From assembly GCF_013386765.1 (NCBI RefSeq), contig NZ_JACARE010000001.1, positions 1 through 64,000 of the forward strand: a stretch of DNA of 64,000 nucleotides, in the 5' to 3' direction. Shown here in pieces: positions 11,017 to 20,288 of the stretch; positions within the stretch are counted from its first letter, which is position 1; every line of letters starts with the position of its first letter. A program made the translations under genes and the position numbers. The stretch comes from Pseudomonas yamanorum. GTDB taxonomy: Bacteria; Pseudomonadota; Gammaproteobacteria; Pseudomonadales; Pseudomonadaceae. The notes under the pieces were generated by a model that made no database searches, was not told where the DNA came from, and worked only from the letters and a program-made list of their open reading frames with translations.

Positions 11017-11274
11017 GGCGACACCTCCTCTCAATGACACAAAATTGCACCATTGCGCCCCCGTCGTGATCAATCGCTGTACTTGCAGGTGCATTGAGCG
11101 CTAGATGAATGCGGGGGTAACTGGCGTTGATTTGACGCCAACCGGCCGACTTATTCAAGGGAGCCAACTATGCTTGTGGCAAGAAGCCCATGACCGCCCC
11201 TGTTTACCGATGTACTTAAGGTAAGGAAGCCACATGCGCCAGAATATGCAGTTGAGCGCGACCCGGAACCGCTC
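11017..11274. promoter_or_regulatory. Divergent promoter region of signalling genes
   Basis: This 258-base gap separates the degenerate HD-GYP regulator (left) from the REC-GGDEF-EAL operon (right) and must hold both promoters. It contains one inverted repeat, TGGCGT-N7-ACGCCA at 11122-11140, which could be an operator. No clear sigma-54 or sigma-70 promoter is assigned. Confidence 0.4.
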
Positions 11275-13149
11275 GTGAACCCGCGCTCCGCAAGGGCCAA
11301 TCGGCGGATCCTGATCGTCGACGACACCGCGTCGATCCACGAAGATTTCCGCAAGATCCTCGAAGCCGACCCCAACGGCGGCCAGTCCCTGGACAGCATT
11401 GAAGAGACCCTGTTCGGCACCGCCCCGGCCCTGCGCCAGACATTCCTGCTGGACTCGGCCTACCAGGGCCAGGAAGCGCTGGCGCTGGTGACCAAGGCCC
11501 TGGCCGCCAACACGCCCTACGCCCTGGTATTTATCGACATGCGCATGCCCCCGGGCTGGGACGGCCTGGAGACCATCGAGCAGCTATGGGCCATCGACCC
11601 CCACCTGCAAATCGCCTTGTGCACGGCCTACTCCGACTATTCCTTCGAAGCCATCGAAGCGCGCCTGAAATACGACGACCAACTGCTGATCCTGAAAAAG
11701 CCCTTCGACAACCTGGAAATCCGCCAGATGGCCAGCGCCCTGACCTGGAAATGGCAGCTGGCACAAGATGCCGCGCTCAAGCTGATGGGCCTGGAGCGCA
11801 CGGTGGAGGAACGGGTGCAGGAACTGCTCAAGGTCTCGCACCTGCTGCAATACGACGCCCTCACCGAGCTGCCCAACAGCACCCTGCTGGGAGACCGCCT
11901 GACCCAGGCCATCGCTGTGTGCCGGCGTCATGACACCCAGTTGGCCGTGATGTTTATCGGCCTCGACCGCTTCAAGCGCATCAACAATGCCCTGGGCCAT
12001 CCGGTGGGCGATGAAGTGCTCAAACAAGTCAGCCAAAGCCTGGTGGCGACGGTGCGCGAGTCGGACTCGGTGTTTCGCTACGGCTCCGACGAGTTCGTAC
12101 TGATCCTCAACGACGTTCATCATCCCCAGCAAACCCAGCACATTGCCGAAAAAGTCCTAAAGGCCGTCAGCCACACCCGCTACGTCGCCGGCCACGACCT
12201 GAGCGTTACCGCCAGCCTGGGTATCAGCATCTACCCCGACGACAGCCAAAGCGCCGTGGAATTGATCAAGAAAGCCGAAACCGCCATGCACGCCGCCAAG
12301 GACCATGGCCCGAATGACTTCAGCTTTTTCATCGATGACATGAACCTGCGCGCCCAGGAACAACAAAGCCTGGAGACCGCGATTCGGCTGGCCCTGCAGC
12401 GCAATGAGTTTGTCTTGCACTACCAGCCCAAACTGGATTTGAACACCGGGCAGATCGTCGGCGCGGAAGCCCTGATTCGCTGGCACCAGCCCGATCATGG
12501 CTGGGTCTACCCCTCGGCTTTTATCCCGGTGGCCGAAGACAGCGGCCTGATCGTGCCCCTGAGCCAATGGGTGCTGGGCCAGGCCTGCGAACAAGCGCAA
12601 GCCTGGCAGGCCGCCGGCCTGGACCCGATCTGCATTTCAGTGAACATCTCGGCCATCGACTTTCGCCAGCGGGATTTTGTCCCCAACCTGGCGGCCATCC
12701 TCGAACGCACCAGCCTGGCCCCAGGCTTGCTGGAGCTTGAGATTACCGAAAGCGTGCTGATGCAAAACGTCGAGGACACCCTGACCACCCTGCGGGCCAT
12801 CAAGACCATGGGTGTGCGCCTGGCAGTGGATGATTTCGGCACCGGCTACTCCAGCCTCAGCTACCTGCGGCGGTTTCCCATTGATGTGCTGAAAATCGAC
12901 CAGTCGTTCATTCGCGGCTTGAGTAAAAACCCTCAGGACGCGCAACTGATCAGCGCAATCATCAGCCTGGGTAAGAGCCTGGACCTGAACATCATTGCCG
13001 AAGGCGTGGAAACAGTTGAGCAGCTGGATTTCCTCAAGGCCCACCAGTGTGAAGAAGGCCAGGGCTACCTGTTCAGCAAGGCCGTGGCCGCCGATGAATT
13101 TGCCCTGTTGATGCAAGCCGGGCGGCGCCCCCTGATGCCTGGCCAATAA
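11275..13149 (+). CDS. Response regulator with GGDEF and EAL domains
   Basis: The 624-residue protein is a phosphorylation-controlled c-di-GMP enzyme. A receiver domain covers residues 10-150 (Asp88 in IDMRMP, Lys in ILKKPFD). The GGDEF domain has the variant GSDEF at 270-274, and the EAL domain (about 375-615) has E398-A399-L400, ITES, DDFGTGYSSL and AEGVETVEQ, so its metal and catalytic residues look intact. I expect phosphodiesterase activity with a weak or regulatory GGDEF domain. The GTG start has GGAAC nearby; no in-frame ATG lies upstream. It heads an operon with a cytochrome c peroxidase and two histidine kinases, and its receiver domain is closely similar to that of the last gene of the operon. 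Confidence 0.9.
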   Translation: MNPRSARANRRILIVDDTASIHEDFRKILEADPNGGQSLDSIEETLFGTAPALRQTFLLDSAYQGQEALALVTKALAANTPYALVFIDMRMPPGWDGLETIEQLWAIDPHLQIALCTAYSDYSFEAIEARLKYDDQLLILKKPFDNLEIRQMASALTWKWQLAQDAALKLMGLERTVEERVQELLKVSHLLQYDALTELPNSTLLGDRLTQAIAVCRRHDTQLAVMFIGLDRFKRINNALGHPVGDEVLKQVSQSLVATVRESDSVFRYGSDEFVLILNDVHHPQQTQHIAEKVLKAVSHTRYVAGHDLSVTASLGISIYPDDSQSAVELIKKAETAMHAAKDHGPNDFSFFIDDMNLRAQEQQSLETAIRLALQRNEFVLHYQPKLDLNTGQIVGAEALIRWHQPDHGWVYPSAFIPVAEDSGLIVPLSQWVLGQACEQAQAWQAAGLDPICISVNISAIDFRQRDFVPNLAAILERTSLAPGLLELEITESVLMQNVEDTLTTLRAIKTMGVRLAVDDFGTGYSSLSYLRRFPIDVLKIDQSFIRGLSKNPQDAQLISAIISLGKSLDLNIIAEGVETVEQLDFLKAHQCEEGQGYLFSKAVAADEFALLMQAGRRPLMPGQ

Positions 13150-13173
13150 CCTTCTGCCCCAAGGAATAATCGC

Positions 13174-14163
13174 TTGAGCGACGCCATGCCACGCTACGTT
13201 CACCGCTCTTCACGGGCGCCCGGGCTTGTCATCATGCTGTGGCTGGCGACCTGCCTGCCGGTGATGGCTGCGCCGCTGGATGAACCGCTCAAACCTCTGC
13301 CGCCGATACCGCAACTGGATCCGGCAACAGTGGAGTTGGGGCGCCAGTTGTTCAATGAGACACAACTGTCGGTCAATAACACCAAGTCCTGCGCCAGTTG
13401 CCATGACCTGCAAAACGGCGGTGCCGACAACCGGGCCTTCTCCCTGGGTTTCGACGGCAAGCCGGTGACGCTCAATACCCCCACCGTGTTCAACGCCAGC
13501 CTGAACTTCAAACAGTTCTGGAACGCCCGGGTCGACACACTGCAGGCACAGGTCGAACAGGTGGTCACCAGCCCCATGGAGATGGGCAACGACTGGAAAA
13601 CCGTGATCCGGAGCCTGTCGGCACTGCCCCACTACCAGGCCACGTTCCGGCAGATCTACCCCGACGGCATCACGCCCGCCAACGTGCAAAATGCCCTGGC
13701 CACCTATGAGCGCACCCTGCTCACCCCCAACTCACGCTTCGACCAATACCTGCAAGGCGACACCGACATCCTCACCCTCCAGGAAAAATACGGCTATCAG
13801 CGCTTCAAGGAATACGGCTGCATTGCCTGCCATCAGGGCACCAATATCGGCGGCAACATGTACCAGAAGTTCGGCGTGATGGGCGATTACTTCAAGGCCC
13901 GCGGCAACCCCACCGAAGCCGACCTGGGGCGCTACCTCGTGACCAGGGACGAGGAAGACCGCAACGTGTTCAAGGTGCCCAGCCTGCGCAATGTGGCAGT
14001 CACCGCGCCGTACTTTCACGACGCCTCGGCCAAGACCCTCGAAGACGCCGTCGACGTGATGTTCAAGTACCAGCTGGGGCGCGTTCCCTCGACTGAAGAC
14101 AAGACCCTGATCGTGCTGTTCCTGAAGACCCTGACCGGCGAATGGGCAGGCAAGCCCCTATGA
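13174..14163 (+). CDS. Di-haem cytochrome c peroxidase family protein
   Basis: The roughly 330-residue product is exported (hydrophobic LVIMLWLATCLPVMAA after a basic start) and carries two haem-binding motifs, CASCH and CIACH, in the arrangement of bacterial di-haem peroxidases and MauG. Other family marks are NTPTVFNA, SPMEMG, and VPSLRNVAVTAPYFHD. It probably reduces H2O2 in the periplasm or handles haem redox signals. Two starts are possible: TTG at 13174, with AAGGA at optimal distance, or ATG at 13186; I keep the TTG. The gene sits between a c-di-GMP enzyme and a histidine kinase whose ATG overlaps its stop codon, so it is co-translated with signalling proteins, which is unusual. Confidence 0.88.
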   Translation: MSDAMPRYVHRSSRAPGLVIMLWLATCLPVMAAPLDEPLKPLPPIPQLDPATVELGRQLFNETQLSVNNTKSCASCHDLQNGGADNRAFSLGFDGKPVTLNTPTVFNASLNFKQFWNARVDTLQAQVEQVVTSPMEMGNDWKTVIRSLSALPHYQATFRQIYPDGITPANVQNALATYERTLLTPNSRFDQYLQGDTDILTLQEKYGYQRFKEYGCIACHQGTNIGGNMYQKFGVMGDYFKARGNPTEADLGRYLVTRDEEDRNVFKVPSLRNVAVTAPYFHDASAKTLEDAVDVMFKYQLGRVPSTEDKTLIVLFLKTLTGEWAGKPL

Positions 14164-15962
14164 AGCTCTCACGCCGCGCCACCCAGTTCATGCTCAGCGC
14201 CATGACCCTGATACTCGCCTCGATCCTGGTATTCCTGTACCTCAAGTCGTCGAGTGACCAGACCACCTACACCGAGTCCCGCGACCTGATCCGCCAGATC
14301 AAGCAATTGAACGCACAGTGGGACAGTGAAGTGCTCAAGGCCAGGATTGCCCTGACCCACAACTACGACCCGCTGGTCGCGCCCCTCAGCGAGATGAACA
14401 GCCTGTGGTCCCGTCTTGAACGCCGCGAGTCGCAAAACCCTCACGAAGAGCCGGCCCTCTGGCAAGCCAGCCAGGAAGCCTATCGCCAGGCGATTCAGGA
14501 AAAGGCCCGGCTGGTGGACCGGTTCAAGTCCCACAATGCGGTACTGCGCAACTCCCTGGCCTTCCTGCCCAACGCCGAAGACGACATACAGGCGCAGTTC
14601 CTGGCGCTCACCGACGCCGACAAACTGCTGCAGCAAAGCATCGCCACCGACACCTACGACCTGCTGCTCAGCAGCCTCGAATTCGCCCAGGTGACCAGCG
14701 ACGACAAGGCCGCTGACATTCTGGTGGGCCTGAATAAACTGGCGATCAACAAGCTGAGCCTGCCCGAGTCGTTCCAGGTGCCGGTGGAGATTCTCAGCAA
14801 TCACATCTCGCTGATCCTGCGGGAACAGCCGGTGGTCAACGACCTGCTCGAACGCATCGCCGCCGTGCCGCTGGCCGAACGCCTGGACGACCTGACCAAC
14901 CAGCTCAACCAGGACCAGTCGGCGGCCGACCTGCTCGACCAGAAATACCATCGCTACCTGCTGGTGTTTTCGACCTTGCTGGTGGCGCTGCTGCTGTACC
15001 TGGCGATCCGCCTGTTGCGCAGTTTCGCCGAGATCAACCGGGTCAACCGGGCCTTGCATGTGGTCAACGAAAGCCTTGAGCAGCGCGTTGAAGAACGCAC
15101 CCGGGAACTCAAGGATGCCCAGGGCGAACTCATGGACAGCGCCCGCCAGGCCGGCATGGCGGAGATCGCGACCAACGTGCTGCACAACGTCGGCAACGTG
15201 CTCAACAGCGTGAACATTTCCGCCGAGCTGGTGGCGCGCAAGCTGCGCACCAGCAAGGCTCTGGGGCTGGGCAAGGCCATGCAGTTATTCAATGAACATC
15301 GCCATGACCTGGGCACCTTCCTCACCGAGGATGAAAAGGGCAAGTTGCTGCCCGGTTACCTGAACCAACTGGTCGAGGCCATCGCCACTGAACAGCAGGG
15401 CCTCACCGAGGAACTGGCGCAACTGAGCAAAAGCGTCGACCACATCAAGGATATTGTGTCCACCCAACAGTCCTACGCCGGCGCATCCACCCTGCTGGAG
15501 CCGGTGCATATCAGCGCCTTGATGGAAGATGCCCTGCGCATGAACTCCGGGGCCCTGAGCCGCCACCATGTGACGGTGGTCAAGGACTACCACGAGGTAC
15601 CCGAGATCATGGCCGACAAGCATCGATTGCTGCTGATCCTGGTCAACCTGATCAGCAACGCCAAGTACGCCATGTCCAACCTCACCGACCGTACCCGGCA
15701 AATGACCCTGACGGTACTGCCGCTGGATGACGGCACCTTGCAGATCAGCGTCAAGGACGAGGGCGAAGGCATACCGGCAGAAAACATGACAAGAATCTTC
15801 ACCCACGGTTTTACCACCCGCAAGGAAGGCCACGGCTTTGGCCTTCACAGCTGCGCCCTGGCCGCCCTGGAAATGAAGGGCCGCCTGAGCGCCCACAGCG
15901 ATGGCCCGGGCAAAGGCGCGTTGTTCACCCTGCACATCCCCCTTGATCCCGCACGGAACTGA
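14160..15962 (+). CDS. Membrane sensor histidine kinase
   Basis: This 600-residue kinase starts at an ATG that overlaps the TGA of the peroxidase gene (ATGA). It has a first membrane segment near residues 12-26, a periplasmic helical sensor region of about 240 residues, a second membrane segment (LLVFSTLLVALLLYLAIRLL, about 265-285), a coiled coil, and a non-standard phosphoacceptor region with His342 in VLHNVGNVLNS. The ATPase domain shows the N box (LVNLISNAKYAM), G1 (DEGEGIP), F box and GHGFGLH. It probably signals to the receiver domains encoded at either end of the operon. The periplasmic location of its sensor is the same as that of the peroxidase, which suggests contact between the two. 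Confidence 0.88.
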   Translation: MKLSRRATQFMLSAMTLILASILVFLYLKSSSDQTTYTESRDLIRQIKQLNAQWDSEVLKARIALTHNYDPLVAPLSEMNSLWSRLERRESQNPHEEPALWQASQEAYRQAIQEKARLVDRFKSHNAVLRNSLAFLPNAEDDIQAQFLALTDADKLLQQSIATDTYDLLLSSLEFAQVTSDDKAADILVGLNKLAINKLSLPESFQVPVEILSNHISLILREQPVVNDLLERIAAVPLAERLDDLTNQLNQDQSAADLLDQKYHRYLLVFSTLLVALLLYLAIRLLRSFAEINRVNRALHVVNESLEQRVEERTRELKDAQGELMDSARQAGMAEIATNVLHNVGNVLNSVNISAELVARKLRTSKALGLGKAMQLFNEHRHDLGTFLTEDEKGKLLPGYLNQLVEAIATEQQGLTEELAQLSKSVDHIKDIVSTQQSYAGASTLLEPVHISALMEDALRMNSGALSRHHVTVVKDYHEVPEIMADKHRLLLILVNLISNAKYAMSNLTDRTRQMTLTVLPLDDGTLQISVKDEGEGIPAENMTRIFTHGFTTRKEGHGFGLHSCALAALEMKGRLSAHSDGPGKGALFTLHIPLDPARN

Positions 15963-15964
15963 GC

Positions 15965-17371
15965 ATGAACAAACCACCGAACCGGCGAATTTTATTGATC
16001 GATGACACCCCGTCGATTCACCAGGACTTTCGCAAAATCCTGATGCCGCCCGTGGACGCGAACCTGGAACTGGATGAGATGGAAACCGCGCTGTTCGGCG
16101 ACAGCGCCAAACCCCAGGCCCAGGCCTTCGAGCTGAATTCGGCCTACGGTGGCCAGGAAGGGCTGGAGCTGCTGTGCCAGGCCATGCAGCAACAGCGCCC
16201 CTACGCCCTGGCCTTTGTTGACATGCGCATGCCCCAGGGTTGGGATGGCGCGCAAACCATCGAAGAACTCTGGAAAGTCGACCCGCACTTGCAAGTGGTG
16301 GTGTGCACCGCCTACTCCGATTACTCCTGGGAAGAACTGCTGTTTCGCCTGCAGGCCCACGACCGGCTGCTGATCCTGAAAAAGCCCTTCGACAACATCG
16401 AAGTCCAACAGATGGCCAACACCCTGGCCGCCAAATGGGACATGGCCCGGCGCGCGTCCCTGCAAACCAGTCATCTGGAGCTCCTGGTGGAACAGCGCAC
16501 CGAGGCATTGACCTTGACCAGCCAGGCGCTGCAACTGGAGATCGATGAGCGCAAGCAACTGGAAAGCCAATTGGTGCAGTCGGAAAAACTCGCGTCCCTG
16601 GGCCAACTCGCGGCGGGCGTGGCCCATGAAATCAACAACCCGGTGGGATTCATCTCCTCCAACCTGAGCACCCTGGACGGCTACTTCAAACAGTTGCAGC
16701 AGATGCTCGACGCCTATCGGCAGGCCGAAGAAGCCCTCGCGCCCGGCGAATGCCTGACGCAATTGCAAAGCCTGCGCAAGGCCATGGACCTGGCGTTTCT
16801 CAAGGAAGACATCCCGATCCTGATCCACGAATCCAAGGACGGCATTGGTCGCGTGGCCCGCATCGTCAAGGACCTGAAGGATTTCTCGCGGGTCGACAAC
16901 GACGAGCAATGGCAGTGGGCAAACCTGCAACAGGGCATCGACTCGACCCTGAACATCGTCGCCAGCGAACTCAAGTACAAGGCCGACGTGGTCAAGCACT
17001 TCCAGGTGCTGCCGGACATTGAATGCCTGGCCTCGCAGCTCAATCAGGTGGTGATGAACCTGGTGATCAACGCCGCCCAGGCCATGGGCCCGGAGCGCGG
17101 CACCATCACCCTCAGCAACGGCGTGGAGGGCGACAAGGTGTGGCTGGAAGTGGCGGACACCGGCTGCGGGATCGCGCCGCAGAGTGTGCAGAAAATCTTT
17201 GATCCGTTCTTCACCACCAAGCCGGTGGGCGAAGGCACGGGCCTGGGCCTGTCACTGTCGTACGGGATTGTGAAGAAGCATCACGGGACGATTTCCGTGA
17301 GCAGCGAAGTGGGCAAGGGCACCACGTTTCGAGTGGTGTTGCCGATCCGCCAGACGGCAGATCCCCTGTAG
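15965..17371 (+). CDS. Receiver-histidine kinase hybrid protein
   Basis: The 468-residue soluble protein has an N-terminal receiver domain (Asp86 in VDMRMP, Lys in ILKKPFD), then a coiled coil, a HisKA domain with His221 in GVAHEINNP, and an ATPase domain ([46 protein letters not shown]). It lacks membrane segments, so it should act in the cytoplasm as a phosphorelay intermediate, receiving phosphate from the membrane kinase encoded two bases upstream. Its receiver domain and that of the REC-GGDEF-EAL protein share the same opening (DDT-SIH-DFRKIL) and probably arose by duplication. The stop codon lies inside a hairpin that separates it from the convergent L31 gene. Confidence 0.9.
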   Translation: MNKPPNRRILLIDDTPSIHQDFRKILMPPVDANLELDEMETALFGDSAKPQAQAFELNSAYGGQEGLELLCQAMQQQRPYALAFVDMRMPQGWDGAQTIEELWKVDPHLQVVVCTAYSDYSWEELLFRLQAHDRLLILKKPFDNIEVQQMANTLAAKWDMARRASLQTSHLELLVEQRTEALTLTSQALQLEIDERKQLESQLVQSEKLASLGQLAAGVAHEINNPVGFISSNLSTLDGYFKQLQQMLDAYRQAEEALAPGECLTQLQSLRKAMDLAFLKEDIPILIHESKDGIGRVARIVKDLKDFSRVDNDEQWQWANLQQGIDSTLNIVASELKYKADVVKHFQVLPDIECLASQLNQVVMNLVINAAQAMGPERGTITLSNGVEGDKVWLEVADTGCGIAPQSVQKIFDPFFTTKPVGEGTGLGLSLSYGIVKKHHGTISVSSEVGKGTTFRVVLPIRQTADPL

Positions 17372-17390
17372 AGGCAGGCCTCTACAGGGG
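17363..17390. terminator. Hairpin overlapping a stop codon, convergent genes
   Basis: CCCCTGTAGAGG (17363-17374) pairs perfectly with 17379-17390 around a CAGG loop. The TAG of the receiver-kinase gene is within the left arm, and the L31 gene ends at 17397 from the other side. There is no T-run, so it may act as a bidirectional barrier or RNA 3' end stabiliser rather than a classic terminator. Confidence 0.55.
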
Positions 17391-17396
17391 ACAGGC

Positions 17397-17669
17397 TCAG
17401 GCTTGGGCGTTCTTCGGGCTCGAACCGAACGACGCAAACCGCTTGTTGAAGCCGGCGATGCGGCCTTCGGACTGGGTCTTGCGCTGCTGGCCGGTATACA
17501 CCGGGTGCGAGGCGCTGGACACGTCGAGCAGCACGTAAGGGTAGGTGTTGCCGTCGCTGTGCTTTTGCGTGCGGTCGGTATCCACGGTGGAACCGATCAG
17601 GAAGAACACATCGGCGGCGGTGTCGTGGAACAACACGGTGCGGTAGTCGGGGTGGATACCAGGTTTCAT
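17397..17669 (-). CDS. rpmE2: Ribosomal protein L31 type B (zinc-independent)
   Basis: This 90-residue protein is the type B paralogue of ribosomal protein L31 (YkgM). It begins [10 protein letters not shown] and contains [19 protein letters not shown] and YTGQ, as expected, and lacks the cysteines that hold zinc in type A L31. In bacteria the zinc-free form is made under zinc starvation and replaces the zinc-containing form on the ribosome, releasing zinc. Expression is normally repressed by Zur, and a matching inverted repeat lies 32 bases upstream of the start. It is a single gene, convergent with the kinase operon. Confidence 0.93.
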   Translation of the reverse strand: MKPGIHPDYRTVLFHDTAADVFFLIGSTVDTDRTQKHSDGNTYPYVLLDVSSASHPVYTGQQRKTQSEGRIAGFNKRFASFGSSPKNAQA

Positions 17670-17700
17670 AAGGCCTCCGGGGCGTCTGGGTGATCAATTA

Positions 17701-17717
17701 GTGTTATACAGTAACAC
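17701..17717. promoter_or_regulatory. Probable Zur operator upstream of rpmE2
   Basis: GTGTTATACAGTAACAC is a perfect inverted repeat of GTGTTA around five bases. The core GTTATACAGTAAC resembles the Zur-type half-site pattern GTTAT-N3-ATAAC, and almost the same sequence lies before the ZnuD-like receptor at 51434-51446. Placement just upstream of a zinc-independent L31 gene supports the call. Confidence 0.7.
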
Positions 17718-17769
17718 GAATCATGCACCCAAACGAGAACCGATTGCAATAAGAATAGACCTCGACCTT

Positions 17770-19095
17770 CTATGCAGCTTCCTGGAAGTCCATCTCCGGT
17801 GGCTGCTGCGAAAAGCCCCGGGTCAGGAAACCCAGGTACACCAGGCCAATCGCCAACCAGCTCAGGCCCAGGTAAATCGCCAGGTGATCGAGGCTGACCA
17901 TCAACCACACATCCGCCAGCAGGCCGATGGTCGGGAACACCAGGAACAGCACCAGCTCCCGCAGCCCGCGCTGCTTGGCGCCGATCCAGTAGTGAAAGAT
18001 CACCGACAGGTTCACCAGGCTGAAGGCCAGGAACGCGCCGAAGTTGATGAACGAAGTGGAGGTGGTGACGTCCAGCTTCAGGGCCAGCAAAGCGACTACC
18101 GCGCACAGCAGGATACTGTTGACCGGCGTGCCGAAGCGCGCATGCAAGGTGCCGAAGAACGACTTGGGCAACACCCCGTCGCGCCCCATCGCAAACAGCA
18201 AGCGCGAACCGCTGGCCTGGGCCGAGAGCCCCGAGGCGAACTGGCCGACGATCAGGCCGATCAGGAAGATCGACACAAACAGGTCGCCGCCAATGTTGCG
18301 GGCAATCTCATAGGCGGCGGAGTCCACGTCGGTGAACTCGAACGATGGATGGGCGATCTGCACGAAGTACGACACACCGACGAAGATCAACCCGCCGATC
18401 AGGGTGATCAACATGATCGCCCGGGGAATGGTGCGGCGTGGGTCGCGGGTTTCCTCGGTCAGGGTGCTGACGGCGTCAAAGCCCAGGAACGAGTAACAGG
18501 CGATCGCCGCGCCGCTCATGATCAGCGGCATTTGCATCTGGCCGTTGAAGAACGGGGTGATGGTCCACAGCGGCTTGCTGGCGTCACCGCCGATGTAGTG
18601 GATGCACAGCGCGACAAACGCCACCAGCACCAGGAACTGCACCAGCATCAGCAAGGCGTTGATGCCGTTGGCGAGTTTCAAGCCGATGATATTGATCACG
18701 CTGGTGACCCCGATAAACGCCAGGACCCAGACCCATTGCGGCACCGACGGGAAGGCCGAATGCAGGTAGGCCGCACCGATCAGCCAGATGGCCATGGGCA
18801 GGAACAGGTAGTCGAGCAACACCGCCCAACCGGCGATAAACCCCAGCTTGGGGCTGATGGCCTTGCGCACATAGCTGTAGGCGGAACCGGCCACCGGGAA
18901 GGCCGAGGCCATGCGGCCGTAGCTCATGGCGGTAAAGAACATCGCCACCAGGGCGGCCAGGTAAGCGGCCGGGACCATGCCGGCGGTGGATTGCGCCAGG
19001 ATACCGAAGGTACCCAGGACAATGATCGGTGTCATATAGGCGATGCCAAACAGCACCACCGACCCTAACGACAGGGTGCGTTGCAAACGAGCCAT
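17770..19095 (-). CDS. APC-family amine permease, PuuP-like
   Basis: The 441-residue protein has about twelve hydrophobic segments and resembles the putrescine importer PuuP of E. coli, for example in GIAYMTPIIVLGTFGI, AFPVAGSAYSYVRKAISP, GWAVLLDYLFLP, SFLGFDAVSTLTEETRDP and the late INFGA segment. It is predicted to import putrescine or a similar amine or amino acid by proton symport in the inner membrane. The ATG at 19095 has GGAGAA six bases upstream; the longer frame begins at a TTG without a good site. The amidase and LuxR genes next door may belong to the same catabolic unit, although a REP element separates permease and amidase. Confidence 0.85.
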   Translation of the reverse strand: MARLQRTLSLGSVVLFGIAYMTPIIVLGTFGILAQSTAGMVPAAYLAALVAMFFTAMSYGRMASAFPVAGSAYSYVRKAISPKLGFIAGWAVLLDYLFLPMAIWLIGAAYLHSAFPSVPQWVWVLAFIGVTSVINIIGLKLANGINALLMLVQFLVLVAFVALCIHYIGGDASKPLWTITPFFNGQMQMPLIMSGAAIACYSFLGFDAVSTLTEETRDPRRTIPRAIMLITLIGGLIFVGVSYFVQIAHPSFEFTDVDSAAYEIARNIGGDLFVSIFLIGLIVGQFASGLSAQASGSRLLFAMGRDGVLPKSFFGTLHARFGTPVNSILLCAVVALLALKLDVTTSTSFINFGAFLAFSLVNLSVIFHYWIGAKQRGLRELVLFLVFPTIGLLADVWLMVSLDHLAIYLGLSWLAIGLVYLGFLTRGFSQQPPEMDFQEAA

Positions 19096-19218
19096 GAGCG
19101 ATTCTCCGCGCAATTATTAGAGTTATGGCAGAACTGAAGTCGGTGCAGCACGAGCAATAATTTTTATGGTTGAAGCAGTTTTTTGAATGGGTAAAAATTT
19201 TGTGGTGATTACAGCTTT

Positions 19219-19348
19219 TGTGGCGAGGGAGCTGCTGTGGCGAGGGAGCTTGCTCCCGCTGGGGCGCGAAGCGGCCCTAAGATTTTGGGGCCGCTGCGCA
19301 GACCAGCGGGAGCAAGCTCCCTCGCCACAGCAGCTCCCTCACCACAAC
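19219..19348. repeat. REP inverted pair with mirrored 17-bp units
   Basis: The left arm has TGTGGCGAGGGAGCTGC (17 bases, 19219-19235) followed by an 18-base unit, and the right arm an 18-base unit followed by GCAGCTCCCTCACCACA (17 bases). The same single base is missing in both outer units, so they remain complementary. It lies between the permease and amidase genes. Confidence 0.85.
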
Positions 19349-19372
19349 AGCATCCTTGCCACAAGATCGGTC

Positions 19373-20194
19373 TCAGGCTTTGGGGATCAACAACTCCCGC
19401 ACACCGTCTGCGCGCTCAATCACCTCCCCCGGCAATTTCAAACGCTGGTCGTCCAGGTAGCGATAGTCCTGTCGCGCCGCCGCCAGTTGCCCAAGATCCA
19501 GTTCAACGCTGAACTGCCCTTCGTCGCGCCCGGCTTCAAACAGCAAGGTGCCCAACGGGTCCACCAGCGCACTGCCACCGGCGAACATCAGGCCGTCGTC
19601 GCCCTCTTCTACCCGGTTGACCATCAGCGCAAACGCCTGGTTTTCCTGGGCGCGGGCCATGATCGCGGTGCGGTGGGTGGGGCCGTACGGGTCCATGTTG
19701 CCGTTGGTGACGATCAACACTTCAGCGCCCAACTGCGCCAGGGCGCGGGCGGTTTCCGGGAATTCGATGTCGTAGCAGATCAGCAGGCCCACGCGCACGC
19801 CGTTCCACACGCAGGTGGCGTAGCGGTCGCCCGGGGCGAACACGCCGCGGTCCGAGGCCCACAGGTGGGTCTTGCGATAACGCAGGGCGATGCCGTCCGG
19901 GGTGATCAGCAAGGTGGTGTTATAAAATCGGCCCGCGTCGTTCTCGGCCATGCCGATCACCACGGCGATGTTGCGCGCTCGCGCAGCCTGGATAATCGCC
20001 TGGACGGTCGGGCCGTCCACCGGCTCGGCGACGTCCGCCACGGTAGCGGCGGAGGGGAAGCCCATCAGGTGGGTTTCCGGAAAGACGACCAGTTGGGTAT
20101 CCGCCGCACACGCAGCAATCGCCGCCAAAGCGCGCTCAAGGTTGTAAGCTGTGCCGTTATCGCGGCCGGCCAGCTGGGCAAATTCGACCTTCAT
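19373..20194 (-). CDS. Carbon-nitrogen hydrolase (amidase, nitrilase superfamily)
   Basis: This 273-residue enzyme has the complete nitrilase-superfamily triad: Glu40 in FPETH, Lys108 in YRKTH and Cys140 in LLICYDIEFPE. Such enzymes cleave amides or carbamoyl groups through a cysteine acyl intermediate in the cytoplasm. It resembles the Pseudomonas R-stereoselective amidase RamA as I remember that sequence, but N-carbamoylputrescine amidase-type activity is an alternative given the PuuP-like transporter nearby. The ATG at 20194 starts the conserved MKVEFAQLAGRD; the longer frame upstream adds a Cys-rich leader without conservation. It is transcribed divergently from the LuxR gene at 20289. 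Confidence 0.85.
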   Translation of the reverse strand: MKVEFAQLAGRDNGTAYNLERALAAIAACAADTQLVVFPETHLMGFPSAATVADVAEPVDGPTVQAIIQAARARNIAVVIGMAENDAGRFYNTTLLITPDGIALRYRKTHLWASDRGVFAPGDRYATCVWNGVRVGLLICYDIEFPETARALAQLGAEVLIVTNGNMDPYGPTHRTAIMARAQENQAFALMVNRVEEGDDGLMFAGGSALVDPLGTLLFEAGRDEGQFSVELDLGQLAAARQDYRYLDDQRLKLPGEVIERADGVRELLIPKA

Positions 20195-20288
20195 GGTGTG
20201 TCCTGTTGTTTTATCTGTGGCGCAGTATGCGCAGGCCGCAACCACTCGGGAAATCACGCAGCCGGGTTAACCCTATGGGGGTAGATGC

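Noticed and set aside
17701..19068. 455-residue open frame on the plus strand
   Set aside because: Antisense to the PuuP-like permease; Gln/His-rich mirror sequence. Its start overlaps the Zur-type operator.
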